Assembly (NCBI RefSeq): GCF_001429065.1
Contig: NZ_LMIB01000012.1
Span: 310,001 to 374,000 of the forward strand
Length of the DNA stretch: 64,000 nt
Reading direction: 5' to 3'
Source: Sphingomonas sp. Root710
GTDB lineage: Bacteria > Pseudomonadota > Alphaproteobacteria > Sphingomonadales > Sphingomonadaceae
Part shown: positions 52,796 to 61,933 of the stretch, in pieces
Numbering within the stretch: the stretch's first letter is position 1
How the letters are laid out: every line of letters begins with the position of its first letter
The notes under the pieces: model-generated
What the model was told of the DNA's origin: nothing
Database searches by the model: none
The model's input: only the letters and a program-made list of their open reading frames with translations
Program-made: the position numbers and the translations under genes

Positions 52796-54639
52796 TGCAT
52801 CGGACCTACGCGCTCGCCGCCGCGCTCGCTGCCGCCCTGATCTGGGCGATATTGGCGATCATGCCGCCCGCGGCGCTGGGCTCCGACGCACCCGCCACCG
52901 CCTTCTCGGCGAACCGCGCCTTCACCGACATCGAGGCGCTGAGCCGCGCGCCGCGCCCGGTCGGATCGCCGGGCAATGCGGCAGGCGTCACATATCTGAC
53001 CGAACGTCTCCGCGCGCTCGGCGCGGGAGTGACCGAGCAGCGGACGCCGCTCGACGCGAAGACGCTGAAGGCGCTAAGCAAATGGAGTGGCCGCCCGGAA
53101 AGGAACGTCACGGTCCGCAACCTGATCGGCGTGATCCCTGGCCGCGACCGCACGAAGCCCGCGCTGCTGCTGATGGCGCATCATGACAGCGTCTGGGGAT
53201 CGCCGGGTGCCGCCGATGATGCGATGGGCGTCGCCGCCGCCATGGAGGTGGCGCGCGCGATCAAGGCGCAGGGCCAGCCCGTGCGCGACATGATCCTGCT
53301 GTTCACCGATAGCGAGGAGTTGGGCCTGAACGGTGCGGAGGCCTTTTTCGGCAAGCGTCCGCATCCGCTGGCCGCGCGCGTCGGTGCGATCATCAATTTC
53401 GAGGCGCGCGGCGCGGGCGGGCGGGCGAACATGTTCGAAACCGGCCCAGGCAACGGTGCGATGATGCGGCTTTACGCCAACAAGGTCGCACGCCCCGCGA
53501 CCAATTCGCTGTCGGTGCTGATCTATGATCTGATGCCGAACTATACCGATTATACCGTGGCCAAGAAGAAAGGTGTGCCGGGCTTCAACCTGGCGACCCT
53601 CGACCGCGCTTTTGCCTATCATTCGCCGATGGCGACCCCGGCGGTCGTCGATCCGGACTCGGTGCAGGACATGGGCGATCAGGCGCTGGCACTCGCATCC
53701 GCGCTGGCATTTGCGGCCGACCTGCCGGCGCGCGCAGACAACGCCGCCTTCTCCGATCTGATGGGCCGGGTGACGATCGTCTATCCGGGCTGGGCTGGCT
53801 GGCTGTTGCTGCTCGCCTCCGCCACGCTGATCGGCGCGGCGCTGTGGCGCACCCGCTCCGCCACGCGCGCGATCGGCGGCGGGACGATCCTCGTCGCGGC
53901 GCTGCTGCTCCACGGCGCGCTGTTGCTGACCACGCTCAATGCGCTGTCCGGCAGCGGCGGCGCGAATTATTATGACCGGCTCGCCGCCCTGCCCCGGCTC
54001 GAAACCATTGCCGCGCTGGGCGTCGTCACGCTGATGACCCTGCTCGGCCTGTTCCGCCGCCAGGAGGCGCGCCTTCTCGCCATCGCTCCTGCCATGGCGC
54101 TGATGTGGGCGGGGCTCCTCGCAGGCGGACCGCTGGCCGTTCTGGTGGTGATCGCGCTGCTGGCAATGATCGCCGCCTGGTTCCTGCCGGTGGCGCACGA
54201 AGATCAAGGCATCGGCGCGGCCTTGCTGCTGCTCGCCGCCGCGCTGCTCGTCCAGGCCTGGCAGCCGACCGCCGGGCCGCTGCTGCAATGGCCGCTGTTG
54301 CTGGCGAGCATCGCGATCCGGGCGCGGGCGTCCCTGCCGGAAACTGCCGGGCTGGCCGTCAGCGCGCTCTGCGCCGCGATCGGGGTCGGCCATCTGCTCG
54401 CCCAAGCGCATTTCATCTTCCTGGGCATCGGCGCGGAAATGCCAGCGGTGACGATCCTGCTCCTGTTCGCGGCGCTGCCCCTATTGCTGCCGCTCTGGCC
54501 CGCACGGATTCCCCGCTGGGTTCCGGGCACCGCATTGGCGGCGGCGCTGGCCCTGACATTATGGGTGCGGCTCGATCCGATCGCCCCGTCGGTTCCGGTC
54601 TACAGCAAGGCCGAAGGCGGGACGAAAACTAGGGACTGA
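52795..54639 (+). CDS. M28-family metallopeptidase with C-terminal membrane domain
   Basis: This 614-aa membrane protein begins with a signal anchor and an M28 zinc aminopeptidase domain (about 35-310). The metal ligands are in LLLMAHHDSVWGSPGAADDA (His and Asp), LFTDSEELGLNGAEAF (Glu-Glu) and INFEARG, and a later YHSPMATP provides the last histidine. From about 325 on there are about eight membrane helices, as in the Fxna/ERMP1-like or vacuolar type architecture. The substrate is unknown. The peptidase domain probably faces the periplasm. Confidence 0.87.
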   Translation: MHRTYALAAALAAALIWAILAIMPPAALGSDAPATAFSANRAFTDIEALSRAPRPVGSPGNAAGVTYLTERLRALGAGVTEQRTPLDAKTLKALSKWSGRPERNVTVRNLIGVIPGRDRTKPALLLMAHHDSVWGSPGAADDAMGVAAAMEVARAIKAQGQPVRDMILLFTDSEELGLNGAEAFFGKRPHPLAARVGAIINFEARGAGGRANMFETGPGNGAMMRLYANKVARPATNSLSVLIYDLMPNYTDYTVAKKKGVPGFNLATLDRAFAYHSPMATPAVVDPDSVQDMGDQALALASALAFAADLPARADNAAFSDLMGRVTIVYPGWAGWLLLLASATLIGAALWRTRSATRAIGGGTILVAALLLHGALLLTTLNALSGSGGANYYDRLAALPRLETIAALGVVTLMTLLGLFRRQEARLLAIAPAMALMWAGLLAGGPLAVLVVIALLAMIAAWFLPVAHEDQGIGAALLLLAAALLVQAWQPTAGPLLQWPLLLASIAIRARASLPETAGLAVSALCAAIGVGHLLAQAHFIFLGIGAEMPAVTILLLFAALPLLLPLWPARIPRWVPGTALAAALALTLWVRLDPIAPSVPVYSKAEGGTKTRD

Positions 54640-54699
54640 CGTTTCCGGGATGATCCGCTAAGCGCTTCCACAGTTTGTGAACGCTGAACGGAAATCTCC

Positions 54700-56430
54700 T
54701 TGCCTACCCTCTATGCCAGCTTCGCCGCACGGATCGGCGCCATTCTCGACGAACTCGCCGCCACGGGAGCCATCCCGGCCGGGCTCGATCGACGCAATGT
54801 CGCGGTCGAGCCGCCGCGCGACGCCGCCCATGGCGACCTGGCGACCAACGCGGCGATGGTTCTCGCCAAACCCGCCGGGATGAACCCGCGCGCGCTGGCC
54901 GAACTGATCGTGCCGAAGCTCGCCGAGCTGCCGGAGATCGCCAGTGCCGAGGTCGCCGGCCCCGGTTTCATCAATGTCCGGCTGACCGAACAGAGCTGGC
55001 GCGACGAACTCGCCGGCATCCTGTCCGCCGCCGGAGATTATGGCCGGTCGCAGCTGGGCACGGGTAAGCGCGTCAACGTCGAATATGTCTCGGCGAACCC
55101 CACCGGGCCGATGCATATGGGCCATTGCCGCGGCGCGGTCGTCGGCGATGCGCTCGCCGCCTTGCTCGAATATGCCGGCTATCAGGTCACCCGCGAATAT
55201 TATGTCAACGATGCGGGCGCGCAGGTGCAGACGCTCGCCCGCTCGGCGCATCTGCGTTACCGCGAGGCGCTGGGCGAGACGATCGAGATTCCTGAAGGCT
55301 TCTATCCCGGCGACTATCTGATCCCGATCGGCCAGAAGCTCGCCGCCGACTATGGCAGCCGCTATGTCGGCGCGCCCGAGAGCGAGTGGCTCGACCTGTT
55401 CCGCGAGCAGACCGTGGCGCAGATGATGGACCTGATCCGCGCCGACCTCGCGCTGCTCGGCATCCATCACGACCTGTTCGCGTCCGAGGCCGCCGTTCAG
55501 AAGGCGGGCCGGGTCGATGCCGCGCTCGAGCGGCTGACCGCCAAGGGACTAGTTTACAAAGGCACGCTCGAGCCGCCCAAGGGCGAGCTTCCCGACGACT
55601 GGGAACCGACCGAGATGACGCTGTTCAAGGCGACCGAGTTCGGCGACGACAGCGACCGTCCGGTGCGCAAGTCCGATGGCGGGCTGACCTATTTCGGCAC
55701 CGACCTCGCCTATCACGCCCAGAAGGCCGAGAGCGCCGACATGCTCATCGACATCTGGGGCGCCGACCATGCAGGCACGGTCAAGCGGATCAAGGCGGCG
55801 GTGCAGGCACTGACCGGCGGCAAGGTGCCGCTCGACGTCAAGCTGGTGCAGATGGTGCGGCTGCTTCGCGGCGGCGAGCCGGTGAAGATGTCGAAGCGCT
55901 CGGGCAGCTTCGTGACGCTCGCCGATGTCGTCCGCGAGGTGGGCAAGGATGTCGTTCGCTTCACCATGCTGACCCGCAAGGCCGATGCGCAGATGGACTT
56001 CGACTTCGCCAAGGTGGTCGAGGCATCGAAGGACAACCCGGTCTTCTACGTCCAATATGCCCATGCGCGCGGGCGCTCGCTGCATCGCCGGGCGGGCGAG
56101 GCGGGGATCGACCTGGCGCCCCCCGCCGACCTGTCGTTGCTCGACGGCGAGGAACTGGCGCTGGTCAAGCTCGCCGCGCAATTCCCTCGCATCGTCGAGA
56201 GCGCGGCGGTGGCGCATGAGCCGCACCGCATCGCCTTCTACCTCTATGATCTGGCGGCGATGTTCCATGCGCTGTGGAATCGCGGCAATGACGATCCCGC
56301 TCGTCGCTTTTTGCTGGCCGACAAGCCCGAAATCACCCGCGCGCGTCTGGCGCTCAGCGATGCGATCGGGCAGATTATCCGCAATGGACTTGGCGTGATG
56401 GGCGTCGCCGCCGCGGAGGAGTTGCAGTAA
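54700..56430 (+). CDS. argS: Arginyl-tRNA synthetase
   Basis: This class I synthetase charges tRNA(Arg). It is 576 aa, the normal length. The N-terminal tRNA-recognition domain is about 1-115. The HIGH motif appears as HMGH in [15 protein letters not shown] (about 137), and the KMSKS motif appears as KMSKRSG (about 396). The C-terminal anticodon-binding DALR domain is recognisable. TTG at 54700 is the best start because the protein then begins with the usual [17 protein letters not shown] is located 9 nt upstream. Confidence 0.95.
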   Translation: MPTLYASFAARIGAILDELAATGAIPAGLDRRNVAVEPPRDAAHGDLATNAAMVLAKPAGMNPRALAELIVPKLAELPEIASAEVAGPGFINVRLTEQSWRDELAGILSAAGDYGRSQLGTGKRVNVEYVSANPTGPMHMGHCRGAVVGDALAALLEYAGYQVTREYYVNDAGAQVQTLARSAHLRYREALGETIEIPEGFYPGDYLIPIGQKLAADYGSRYVGAPESEWLDLFREQTVAQMMDLIRADLALLGIHHDLFASEAAVQKAGRVDAALERLTAKGLVYKGTLEPPKGELPDDWEPTEMTLFKATEFGDDSDRPVRKSDGGLTYFGTDLAYHAQKAESADMLIDIWGADHAGTVKRIKAAVQALTGGKVPLDVKLVQMVRLLRGGEPVKMSKRSGSFVTLADVVREVGKDVVRFTMLTRKADAQMDFDFAKVVEASKDNPVFYVQYAHARGRSLHRRAGEAGIDLAPPADLSLLDGEELALVKLAAQFPRIVESAAVAHEPHRIAFYLYDLAAMFHALWNRGNDDPARRFLLADKPEITRARLALSDAIGQIIRNGLGVMGVAAAEELQ

Positions 56431-57197
56431 TGACGGATTACTCGCGCGACCGGCTCGGCCCCGACGACGAGGATCGCCTGCCGTGGCTCGAGCCCGTCGA
56501 AGAGGAATATGAGGATAGCGGCAGCGGTTCGGGCCGCCTGCTGCTGTGGATCGCCATCGCGGTGCTGGTGGTCGCCGTGGTCGTCGGCGGCTTCTTCTGG
56601 CTGCGCGGCAAGGACCAGGCGTCGTCCGGCGACGGCGCGCTGATCGCGGCGCCCGACAGCTATTATAAGGAACGCCCCGCCGCCGAAGCCCCCGCCGCCG
56701 GCGACGACGAGATCGTCTACAGCGCGAGCAAGGGCAACGAGGTCGAAAGCGTGATCGACACCAGCGGCGCCGCCGAGACGCCGGTAAACATCGATCGTCC
56801 ACCGGTCGCGACGCCCGCCGTGACCCCGCCCGCCGCCAAACCCGCTGCAGCGGCGGCAAAGCCGGCAGCGCCGACGGCAACGGCGGCTGTTACGCCGCCC
56901 AAGCCTGCGCTGAAACCGGCCGTCAAAGCCACCGCGCCCGAACCGGTGGCCGAGAAAATCCCGGCTTCGGGAGGATCGATGATCCAGATCGGCGCTTTCT
57001 CCAGCGAAGCCAAGGCGAAGGCGGCGTGGAAGACGCTGTCGGGCCGCTTCTCTTTCCTGGCGGGGCTCACCGAGTCGGTGGTGCCGGTCCAGTCGGGTGA
57101 CAAGACGCTCTATCGGCTGCGGGCGTCGGGCGGCAATGCGCGCGACCTGTGCGGCCGCTTGAGGACCGCAGGCGAAACCTGCTCGGTGGTAGGATAA
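56430..57197 (+). CDS. Membrane-anchored SPOR-domain protein
   Basis: This 255-aa bitopic protein has an acidic cytosolic start (about 1-36), one membrane segment (LLLWIAIAVLVVAVVVGGFF), an Ala/Pro/Lys-rich periplasmic linker (about 80-180) and a C-terminal SPOR domain (MIQIGAFSSEAKAKAAW, then LYRLRASGG). The architecture is that of FtsN-like division proteins, but no FtsN-specific essential region can be identified. Its ATG overlaps the argS stop by one base, and nagZ follows after 10 nt. Confidence 0.85.
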   Translation: MTDYSRDRLGPDDEDRLPWLEPVEEEYEDSGSGSGRLLLWIAIAVLVVAVVVGGFFWLRGKDQASSGDGALIAAPDSYYKERPAAEAPAAGDDEIVYSASKGNEVESVIDTSGAAETPVNIDRPPVATPAVTPPAAKPAAAAAKPAAPTATAAVTPPKPALKPAVKATAPEPVAEKIPASGGSMIQIGAFSSEAKAKAAWKTLSGRFSFLAGLTESVVPVQSGDKTLYRLRASGGNARDLCGRLRTAGETCSVVG

Positions 57198-57207
57198 GCG
57201 GCGGCCC

Positions 57208-58269
57208 ATGACGCCACTATTCCTGGGCCTCGCCGGCCCCGCGCTCACCGATGCCGAACGCAGCTTCTTCGCCGGGCTCGATCCGGCGGGCTATATCCTG
57301 TTCAAGCGTAACGTCGTCGACGCCGCGCAGCTGCGGGCGCTGACGGACAGCCTGCGCGATCTGTCGGGCCGCGACGACTTGCCGATCCTGATCGATCAGG
57401 AAGGCGGTCGCGTCGCCCGGATGCAACCGCCGGTCTGGCCCGCCTTTCCCAAGGCCGAGCTGTTCGACCGGCTCTATGACATCGCGCCGGTGACGGCGAT
57501 CGAAGCGGCGCGCCACAATGCGCAGGCGATCGCGGTGATGCTCGCTGAAGCCGGCATCAACGTCGACTGCCTGCCGCTGCTCGACGTCCGCCAGCCCGGC
57601 GCGCACGACATTATCGGCGACCGCGCGCTAGGCGCCGAGCCGTTGCGTGTCGCCGCGATGGGCCGCGCAGTGATCGAAGGGTTGCGCGCGGGCGGCACGG
57701 TGGGCGTGGTGAAGCATGTTCCCGGCCATGGCCGCGCCATGGCCGACAGCCATGTCGAGCTCCCCGTGGTCGACGCCGATGCCGCGGCGCTGGAAACCGA
57801 TCTGGCCCCCTTCATCGCGCTGAACGGCGCGCCGATGGCGATGACGGCGCATGTCGTCTACCCCGCCTGGGACGCCGATCGGTGCGCGACCATGTCTGCC
57901 AAAGTGATCGGCGGGATCATTCGCGGGCGGATCGGTTTCGACGGGCTGCTGATGTGCGACGATATCGGCATGCACGCCCTGTCCGGCGGCTTCGGCGACC
58001 GGGCGGCGGGCGCATTGGCGGCGGGGTGCGACATCGTCCTCCATTGCTCAGGCAGGATGGACGAGATGGAGGCGGCCGCCGGCGCAGTCGGCGCGATCAG
58101 CGAGACCGCGAAGAACCGGCTCGATCGCGCCATGGCGACAATCGCGGGCCGCAGCAGCGATATGCCTCTCGACGAGCTCATCGCCAAGCGCGACGCGCTG
58201 CTCGGCATCCTGCCGGACGCGGGGCAACAATGGGCCGAGGGCCGCGATCCGACCAACTTCGTCCGCTGA
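57208..58269 (+). CDS. nagZ: Beta-N-acetylhexosaminidase NagZ
   Basis: This GH3 enzyme releases GlcNAc from muropeptides in peptidoglycan recycling and acts in the cytosol. The 353-aa protein shows ILIDQEGGRVARMQPP (about 69-84), INVDCLPLLDV and KHVPGHGRAMADSH (about 170-183), which carries the His-Asp acid/base dyad of NagZ. The nucleophile aspartate is in LLMCDDIGMHAL. It is in a common alphaproteobacterial order with scpA, scpB and tat genes. Confidence 0.94.
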   Translation: MTPLFLGLAGPALTDAERSFFAGLDPAGYILFKRNVVDAAQLRALTDSLRDLSGRDDLPILIDQEGGRVARMQPPVWPAFPKAELFDRLYDIAPVTAIEAARHNAQAIAVMLAEAGINVDCLPLLDVRQPGAHDIIGDRALGAEPLRVAAMGRAVIEGLRAGGTVGVVKHVPGHGRAMADSHVELPVVDADAAALETDLAPFIALNGAPMAMTAHVVYPAWDADRCATMSAKVIGGIIRGRIGFDGLLMCDDIGMHALSGGFGDRAAGALAAGCDIVLHCSGRMDEMEAAAGAVGAISETAKNRLDRAMATIAGRSSDMPLDELIAKRDALLGILPDAGQQWAEGRDPTNFVR

Positions 58270-58313
58270 GATGATGGTTCCCACGGGCTGCGAATCCTGA
58301 TTTACTCCCGCCA

Positions 58314-59093
58314 ATGCTGGGGGATGACGAAGACGAGAATTTCGATCTGCCGTTGGCGAGCGCCAGCGACGACGTCCTCACGCTCGAACTCGACGGCTGG
58401 GAAGGGCCGCTCGATCTGCTGCTCAATCTGGCCCGCGTTCAGAAGGTCGATCTGCGCGAGATATCGATCCTCGCGCTGACCGAGCAATATCTGGCGTTCA
58501 TCGAGAATGCCAAGGCGCTGAAGCTGGAGCTCGCCGCAGACTATCTCGTGATGGCTGCCTGGCTCGCCTACCTCAAATCCTGCCTGCTGCTGCCCAAGGA
58601 TCCCGCGATCGATCCGAGCCCCGAGGAACTGGCGCTTCGGCTTCAGCTTCGCCTGCAGCGGTTGCACGCGATGCGCGAGGCCGGCGCGCGGCTGATGGGA
58701 CGCGACCGGATCGACCGCGACGTCTTCCTGCGCGGCAATCCGGAGGGACTGAAGCTCGTCCGCAAGGCGGCGTGGGACGCGAGCATCTACGACCTGATCT
58801 CCGCCTATGGCGTCGTCCGCGCGCGCGCCGACGTGCCGATGCACGTCGTCCAGCGCCGCCCGGTGATGACCCTCGAACAGGCGATCGAGCGGGTGTCGAT
58901 GATGGTCGGCACGGTGATCGAGTGGACCAGCCTGGAGGCGTTCCTGCCCAGCGATGCGACCGGCGACTATCGAAAATCGGCGCTCGCCTCCAGCTTCGTC
59001 GCCGCGCTCGAGCTGGCACGGCAAGGCCGTGTCGCGCTCATGCAGGAGACGGCCTTCGCGCCTTTGATGTTGCGCCCGCCGGAGGCAGCATGA
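58314..59093 (+). CDS. scpA: Segregation and condensation protein A
   Basis: ScpA is the kleisin subunit that bridges SMC heads for chromosome condensation. The 259-aa protein has the N-terminal LDGWEGPLDLLLNLARVQKV, with the PLDLLL signature at about 28-33. The IAEYL-like stretch AADYLVMAAWLAYLKSCLLL and the C-terminal winged helix (about 195-255) follow. It overlaps scpB by four bases (ATGA), so the two partners are made together. Confidence 0.93.
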   Translation: MLGDDEDENFDLPLASASDDVLTLELDGWEGPLDLLLNLARVQKVDLREISILALTEQYLAFIENAKALKLELAADYLVMAAWLAYLKSCLLLPKDPAIDPSPEELALRLQLRLQRLHAMREAGARLMGRDRIDRDVFLRGNPEGLKLVRKAAWDASIYDLISAYGVVRARADVPMHVVQRRPVMTLEQAIERVSMMVGTVIEWTSLEAFLPSDATGDYRKSALASSFVAALELARQGRVALMQETAFAPLMLRPPEAA

Positions 59094-59668
59094 GCGAGGA
59101 GCCCGACAACCTGCTCCGCGCGATCGAGGCGGCGCTGTTCGCGGCCGAAGCGCCGATGGGCCCCGCCGAGCTGATGAACGTCATCGGCGTCGATGCGCTG
59201 GGCGACGCGCTGCCGCGTCTCGCCGAACTTTATGCGGGACGCGGCATCGAGCTGGTCGAGCGCGGCGGGCGCTGGCATTTCCAGACCGCCGCCGACCTGG
59301 CCCATATCCTGCGCCGGACGCGCGAGGAGCCGCGCAAACTGAGCCGCGCGGGAATCGAGACGCTGGCGATCATCGCCTATCATGAACCGGTGAGCCGCGC
59401 CGAGATCGAAGCGATTCGCGGCGTGCAGATATCGAAGGGAACGCTCGACGTATTGCTGGAAGCCGGCTGGATCCGCCCCGCCGGCCGGCGCGAAACGCCC
59501 GGCCGGCCGCTGCTTTTCGCCACAACACCGGCTTTCCTGGCCCATTTCGGGCTGGGAAGCCGCAAGGACCTGCCCGGCATCGCCGATCTGCGTGCGGCAG
59601 GGCTGCTCGATCCCGTCGATCTGGCTTTCGAACAACTACAGATGGAAAAAGCGGACGAGGACGACTAA
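59090..59668 (+). CDS. scpB: Segregation and condensation protein B
   Basis: ScpB binds ScpA and completes the bacterial condensin. It is 192 aa from ATG 59090 and shows [16 protein letters not shown] at the start, then two winged-helix parts. [23 protein letters not shown] and [18 protein letters not shown] (given by their key residues) are typical. The acidic end KADEDD is a common feature. A longer frame in scpA is not real. Confidence 0.94.
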   Translation: MSEEPDNLLRAIEAALFAAEAPMGPAELMNVIGVDALGDALPRLAELYAGRGIELVERGGRWHFQTAADLAHILRRTREEPRKLSRAGIETLAIIAYHEPVSRAEIEAIRGVQISKGTLDVLLEAGWIRPAGRRETPGRPLLFATTPAFLAHFGLGSRKDLPGIADLRAAGLLDPVDLAFEQLQMEKADEDD

Positions 59669-59694
59669 ATGCACCTCATCCAAGGAGATTTGAC

Positions 59695-59952
59695 ATGGGT
59701 GGTTTGAGCATCTGGCACTGGCTCATCGTCGGCGTGGTCGTGATGCTGCTGTTCGGCAAGGGCCGTTTTTCGGACCTGATGGGTGATGTCGCCAAGGGCA
59801 TCAAGAGCTTCAAGAAGGGCATGGCCGAGGAAGACGAGCCCGTTCAGCCCGCGCCGCCGCGCCCGGCGGCCCGCCTTCAGCAGCAACCGCCGATGGAGCC
59901 CAACGCCGATCCCAAGCTGCAGCCGATGCAGGATGATCGGCCGCATAGCTGA
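59695..59952 (+). CDS. tatA: Sec-independent translocase protein TatA
   Basis: TatA oligomers form the size-variable passage for folded proteins. The 85-aa protein has one membrane helix ([17 protein letters not shown]), the FGKGR hinge and an amphipathic helix (about 27-45), then a Pro/Gln-rich tail. AAGGAGA lies 5-10 nt before the ATG. It is the first gene of the tatABC group. Confidence 0.94.
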   Translation: MGGLSIWHWLIVGVVVMLLFGKGRFSDLMGDVAKGIKSFKKGMAEEDEPVQPAPPRPAARLQQQPPMEPNADPKLQPMQDDRPHS

Positions 59953-59984
59953 TCCGTCGCAGGACCGTCCGCTGAAGCCGCGCG

Positions 59985-60422
59985 ATGCTTGACGTCGCTC
60001 CGACAGAATTGCTGCTGGTCGCGGTGGTCGCCTTGCTGGTGATCGGCCCGAAAGACCTGCCGCGCGCCATGCGGTTCGTCGGTCAGTGGGTTGCGCGCGC
60101 GCGCGGTGTCGCCCGGCATTTCCGCAGCGGCATCGACGAGATGATCCGCCAGGCCGAGCTGGAGGAGATGGAGAAGAAATGGGCAGCGGAGAATGAGCGC
60201 ATCATGCGCGAGCATCCGCCGCAGCCTGCGATGATCGAAGGCGAGATGGTGCCGCTGGGCGGTCCGCCGGAAACCGGGGCAGCAGCCGCGATCGACGCTC
60301 CCGCCGCCGATCCCGATCCGGCCCCCGCGCCACCCAAGTCCCTCACGCCGGCCCCTGCCGCTACTCCCGATCTGTTCGATCCGGCCCCGGCCGAATCCCC
60401 GTCCAAACCGCCGCTACCATGA
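59985..60422 (+). CDS. tatB: Sec-independent translocase protein TatB
   Basis: TatB forms the twin-arginine signal receptor with TatC. The 145-aa protein has one membrane helix (ELLLVAVVALLVIG), the GPKDLPRAMR hinge and a long charged amphipathic helix with AELEEMEKKWAAENERIM. A Pro/Ala-rich end of low complexity follows. It lies between tatA and tatC, overlapping tatC by four bases. Confidence 0.93.
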   Translation: MLDVAPTELLLVAVVALLVIGPKDLPRAMRFVGQWVARARGVARHFRSGIDEMIRQAELEEMEKKWAAENERIMREHPPQPAMIEGEMVPLGGPPETGAAAAIDAPAADPDPAPAPPKSLTPAPAATPDLFDPAPAESPSKPPLP

Positions 60423-61177
60423 ACGATATCGACGAGAGCCGCGCGCCGCTGCTCGATCATTTGCTGGAACTGCGCCGCCGTCTGCTGATGTCGGTCGCCG
60501 CGCTGGTCGTCTGTTTCGGTATCTGCCTCTATTTCGCCCGGCCGATCTTCGCGTTCCTCGTCCAGCCGCTGTTGCGCGCCGGGCAGGGCAAGCTGATCTA
60601 CACGCAGATTTTCGAGGCCTTTTTCGTCGAGATCAAGGTCGCCTTCTTCGCGGCGACGATGCTCGCCTTCCCGATCATCGCCAACCAGATCTGGCAATTC
60701 GTCGCACCCGGCCTCTATCGCAACGAGAAGCGCGCGCTGCTGCCCTTCATCCTGGCCACGCCGATATTGTTCCTGACCGGCGCGGCGCTCGCTTATTATG
60801 TCGCGATCCCGGTGGCGCTGCACTTCCTGCTGAGCTTCCAGGGCAATCTCGGCGGCATCCAGCAGGAGGCCCTGCCCGCCGTCGGCAATTACCTGTCCTT
60901 CATCATGCAATTCCTGTTCGGCTTCGGGCTGTCCTTCCTGCTGCCGGTGCTGCTGATGCTGCTCGAACGCGCCGGAATCGTTACCCGCAAACAGCTGGTC
61001 GGCGCACGGCGCTACGCTATCGTCGGCGCCTTCGCGATCGCGGCGGTGCTGACCCCGCCCGATGTCGGATCGCAGCTGCTGCTCGCGGTGCCGCTGGTGT
61101 TTCTCTACGAACTGGCGCTGATCGGGATCTGGTTCACCGAACGCCGCCGCAAAAACGAAGCGCCCGAAACGGCCTGA
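60419..61177 (+). CDS. tatC: Sec-independent translocase protein TatC
   Basis: TatC is the core receptor for twin-arginine signal peptides. The 252-aa protein has six membrane helices and begins with the conserved PLLDHLLELRRRLL. Other signatures are the KLIYTQIFEAFFVEIKVAFF stretch, in which the glutamate contacts the signal peptide, and the PGLYRNEKRALLPF motif. The end is short and basic. Confidence 0.95.
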   Translation: MNDIDESRAPLLDHLLELRRRLLMSVAALVVCFGICLYFARPIFAFLVQPLLRAGQGKLIYTQIFEAFFVEIKVAFFAATMLAFPIIANQIWQFVAPGLYRNEKRALLPFILATPILFLTGAALAYYVAIPVALHFLLSFQGNLGGIQQEALPAVGNYLSFIMQFLFGFGLSFLLPVLLMLLERAGIVTRKQLVGARRYAIVGAFAIAAVLTPPDVGSQLLLAVPLVFLYELALIGIWFTERRRKNEAPETA

Positions 61178-61190
61178 CCGTCCGGGCGCT
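61151..61190 (-). terminator. Terminator for entericidin genes, overlapping tatC end
   Basis: On the minus strand AGCGCCCG (61183-61190) pairs with CGGGCGCT (61159-61166), followed after TCG by TTTTT. The hairpin begins about 33 nt after the second entericidin stop and covers the last codons of tatC. It could also act on tatC mRNA, but the U run serves the minus strand. Confidence 0.6.
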
Positions 61191-61222
61191 CAATCGTCCT
61201 GGACTGGACGGTTAGCTTCGTC

Positions 61223-61354
61223 TCACTTCGCTGCGTCGGATACTGTCCGGCCGACCGAGGAGACATCCTTGCCAACGCCCTCGAATGTGTTGCACGCCGT
61301 AACGGCCATAAAGGCGCCGCCCGCGAGCATGAGAGCGATAACGCGTTTGATCAT
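61223..61354 (-). CDS. Entericidin-like small lipoprotein
   Basis: This 43-aa lipoprotein reads MIKRVIALMLAGGAFMAVTA followed by CNTFEGVGKDVSSVGRTVSD and AAK. The lipobox is VTAC, with Cys21 as the lipid site. The short mature part is typical of entericidin A/B, small lipoproteins of the cell envelope linked in E. coli to a toxin-antidote pair and stationary-phase bacteriolysis. AAAGGGGC lies about 9 nt before the ATG. The neighbouring gene at 61599 is a close paralogue. Confidence 0.8.
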   Translation of the reverse strand: MIKRVIALMLAGGAFMAVTACNTFEGVGKDVSSVGRTVSDAAK

Positions 61355-61458
61355 GAAAAAGCCCCTTTCGCTTGCGGGACCGCCGTCCTCTCGAATGGCG
61401 ATCCCCGGTGGTCGTTGCCGTAACAGACCACATCAAGCGGCACGGGGCCAGCGCTGTT

Positions 61459-61599
61459 TTACTTGGCGTCGTCCGCCGCGTTGGCAACGGCCTTGCCGGC
61501 CGAGGAAACGTCCTTGCCGGCGCCTTCGACGGTATTGCACGCCGCAACGGCGAGCAGGCTGACGCTGACGAAGGCGATAGCGATAGTGCGCTTGAACAT
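61459..61599 (-). CDS. Entericidin-like small lipoprotein, paralogue
   Basis: This 46-aa lipoprotein begins MFKRTIAIAFVSVSLLAVAA and continues CNTVEGAGKDVSSAGKAVAN. The lipobox is VAAC. The mature region shares CNTxEGxGKDVSSxG with the gene at 61354, so the pair arose by duplication. GAGAGGG precedes the ATG by 6 nt. A longer frame to 61695 is not supported. About 50 nt upstream is an imperfect sigma-EcfG promoter (GGAAC-N16-CATT); the E. coli entericidin B gene is also under stress sigma control. Confidence 0.85.
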   Translation of the reverse strand: MFKRTIAIAFVSVSLLAVAACNTVEGAGKDVSSAGKAVANAADDAK

Positions 61600-61648
61600 G
61601 GTGAACCCTCTCGATTGAACTGGGCTTCCACTGGGAAGCTCGACGGTC

Positions 61649-61673
61649 AATGCGCCCGGGACGGCTTTGTTCC
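61649..61673 (-). promoter_or_regulatory. Imperfect sigma-EcfG promoter before entericidin gene
   Basis: On the minus strand GGAAC (61673-61669) is followed after 16 nt by CATT (61652-61649). The consensus second element is CGTT, so one position differs. It lies 50 nt before the entericidin ATG at 61599. Confidence 0.4.
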
Positions 61674-61721
61674 CCATCTGTAATGGAATCGCCATATTTT
61701 CTATTTCAGAACAGTGGCTTG

Positions 61722-61827
61722 CCCCAAAAGAAAATGGGCCCGGCTGCGTCTACGGGGGGGATGACGCGACCGGGCCCTTGTTAAGCGGATAGCGGGAGCG
61801 GGGGGGGCAAAGCATCGCTATCCGAAT
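61722..61827 (-). ncRNA. Candidate stress-induced small RNA with C-rich loops
   Basis: Read on the minus strand, the transcript would start close to 61826, just in front of a hairpin with arms CGGATAGCG/CGCTATCCG (61824-61816 and 61794-61786) and a 21-base loop containing eight consecutive C. A second hairpin follows with arms GGGCCCGG/CCGGGCCC (61777-61770 and 61743-61736), an inner GCGTC/GACGC stem and a loop with seven C. It ends in ATTTTCTTTT, so this second hairpin also serves as the terminator. There is no protein frame. C-rich loops are typical of sRNAs that pair with G-rich ribosome-binding sites. A perfect sigma-EcfG promoter precedes it. Confidence 0.65.
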
Positions 61828-61832
61828 AACAG

Positions 61833-61857
61833 AACGGCTTGCCGTGCATCGGGTTCC
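61833..61857 (-). promoter_or_regulatory. Perfect sigma-EcfG promoter GGAAC-N16-CGTT
   Basis: On the minus strand GGAAC (61857-61853), a 16-nt spacer and CGTT (61836-61833) match the consensus of the alphaproteobacterial general stress sigma factor exactly. The predicted start lies directly before the hairpins at 61824-61736. The nepR and phyP-like genes of the same regulatory system are adjacent. Confidence 0.7.
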
Positions 61858-61933
61858 GCCCGCCGAGATTTTTTTATCGTGAACTCGGAACGGCGACAGC
61901 GCGGGACAGGATCGGCGAGAAAGCCGCGACCGG

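Noticed and set aside
61459-61695. Longer start for the first entericidin gene
   Set aside because: The extra 32 residues precede a perfect lipoprotein signal peptide and would bury it internally. The ATG at 61599 has a good ribosome-binding site.
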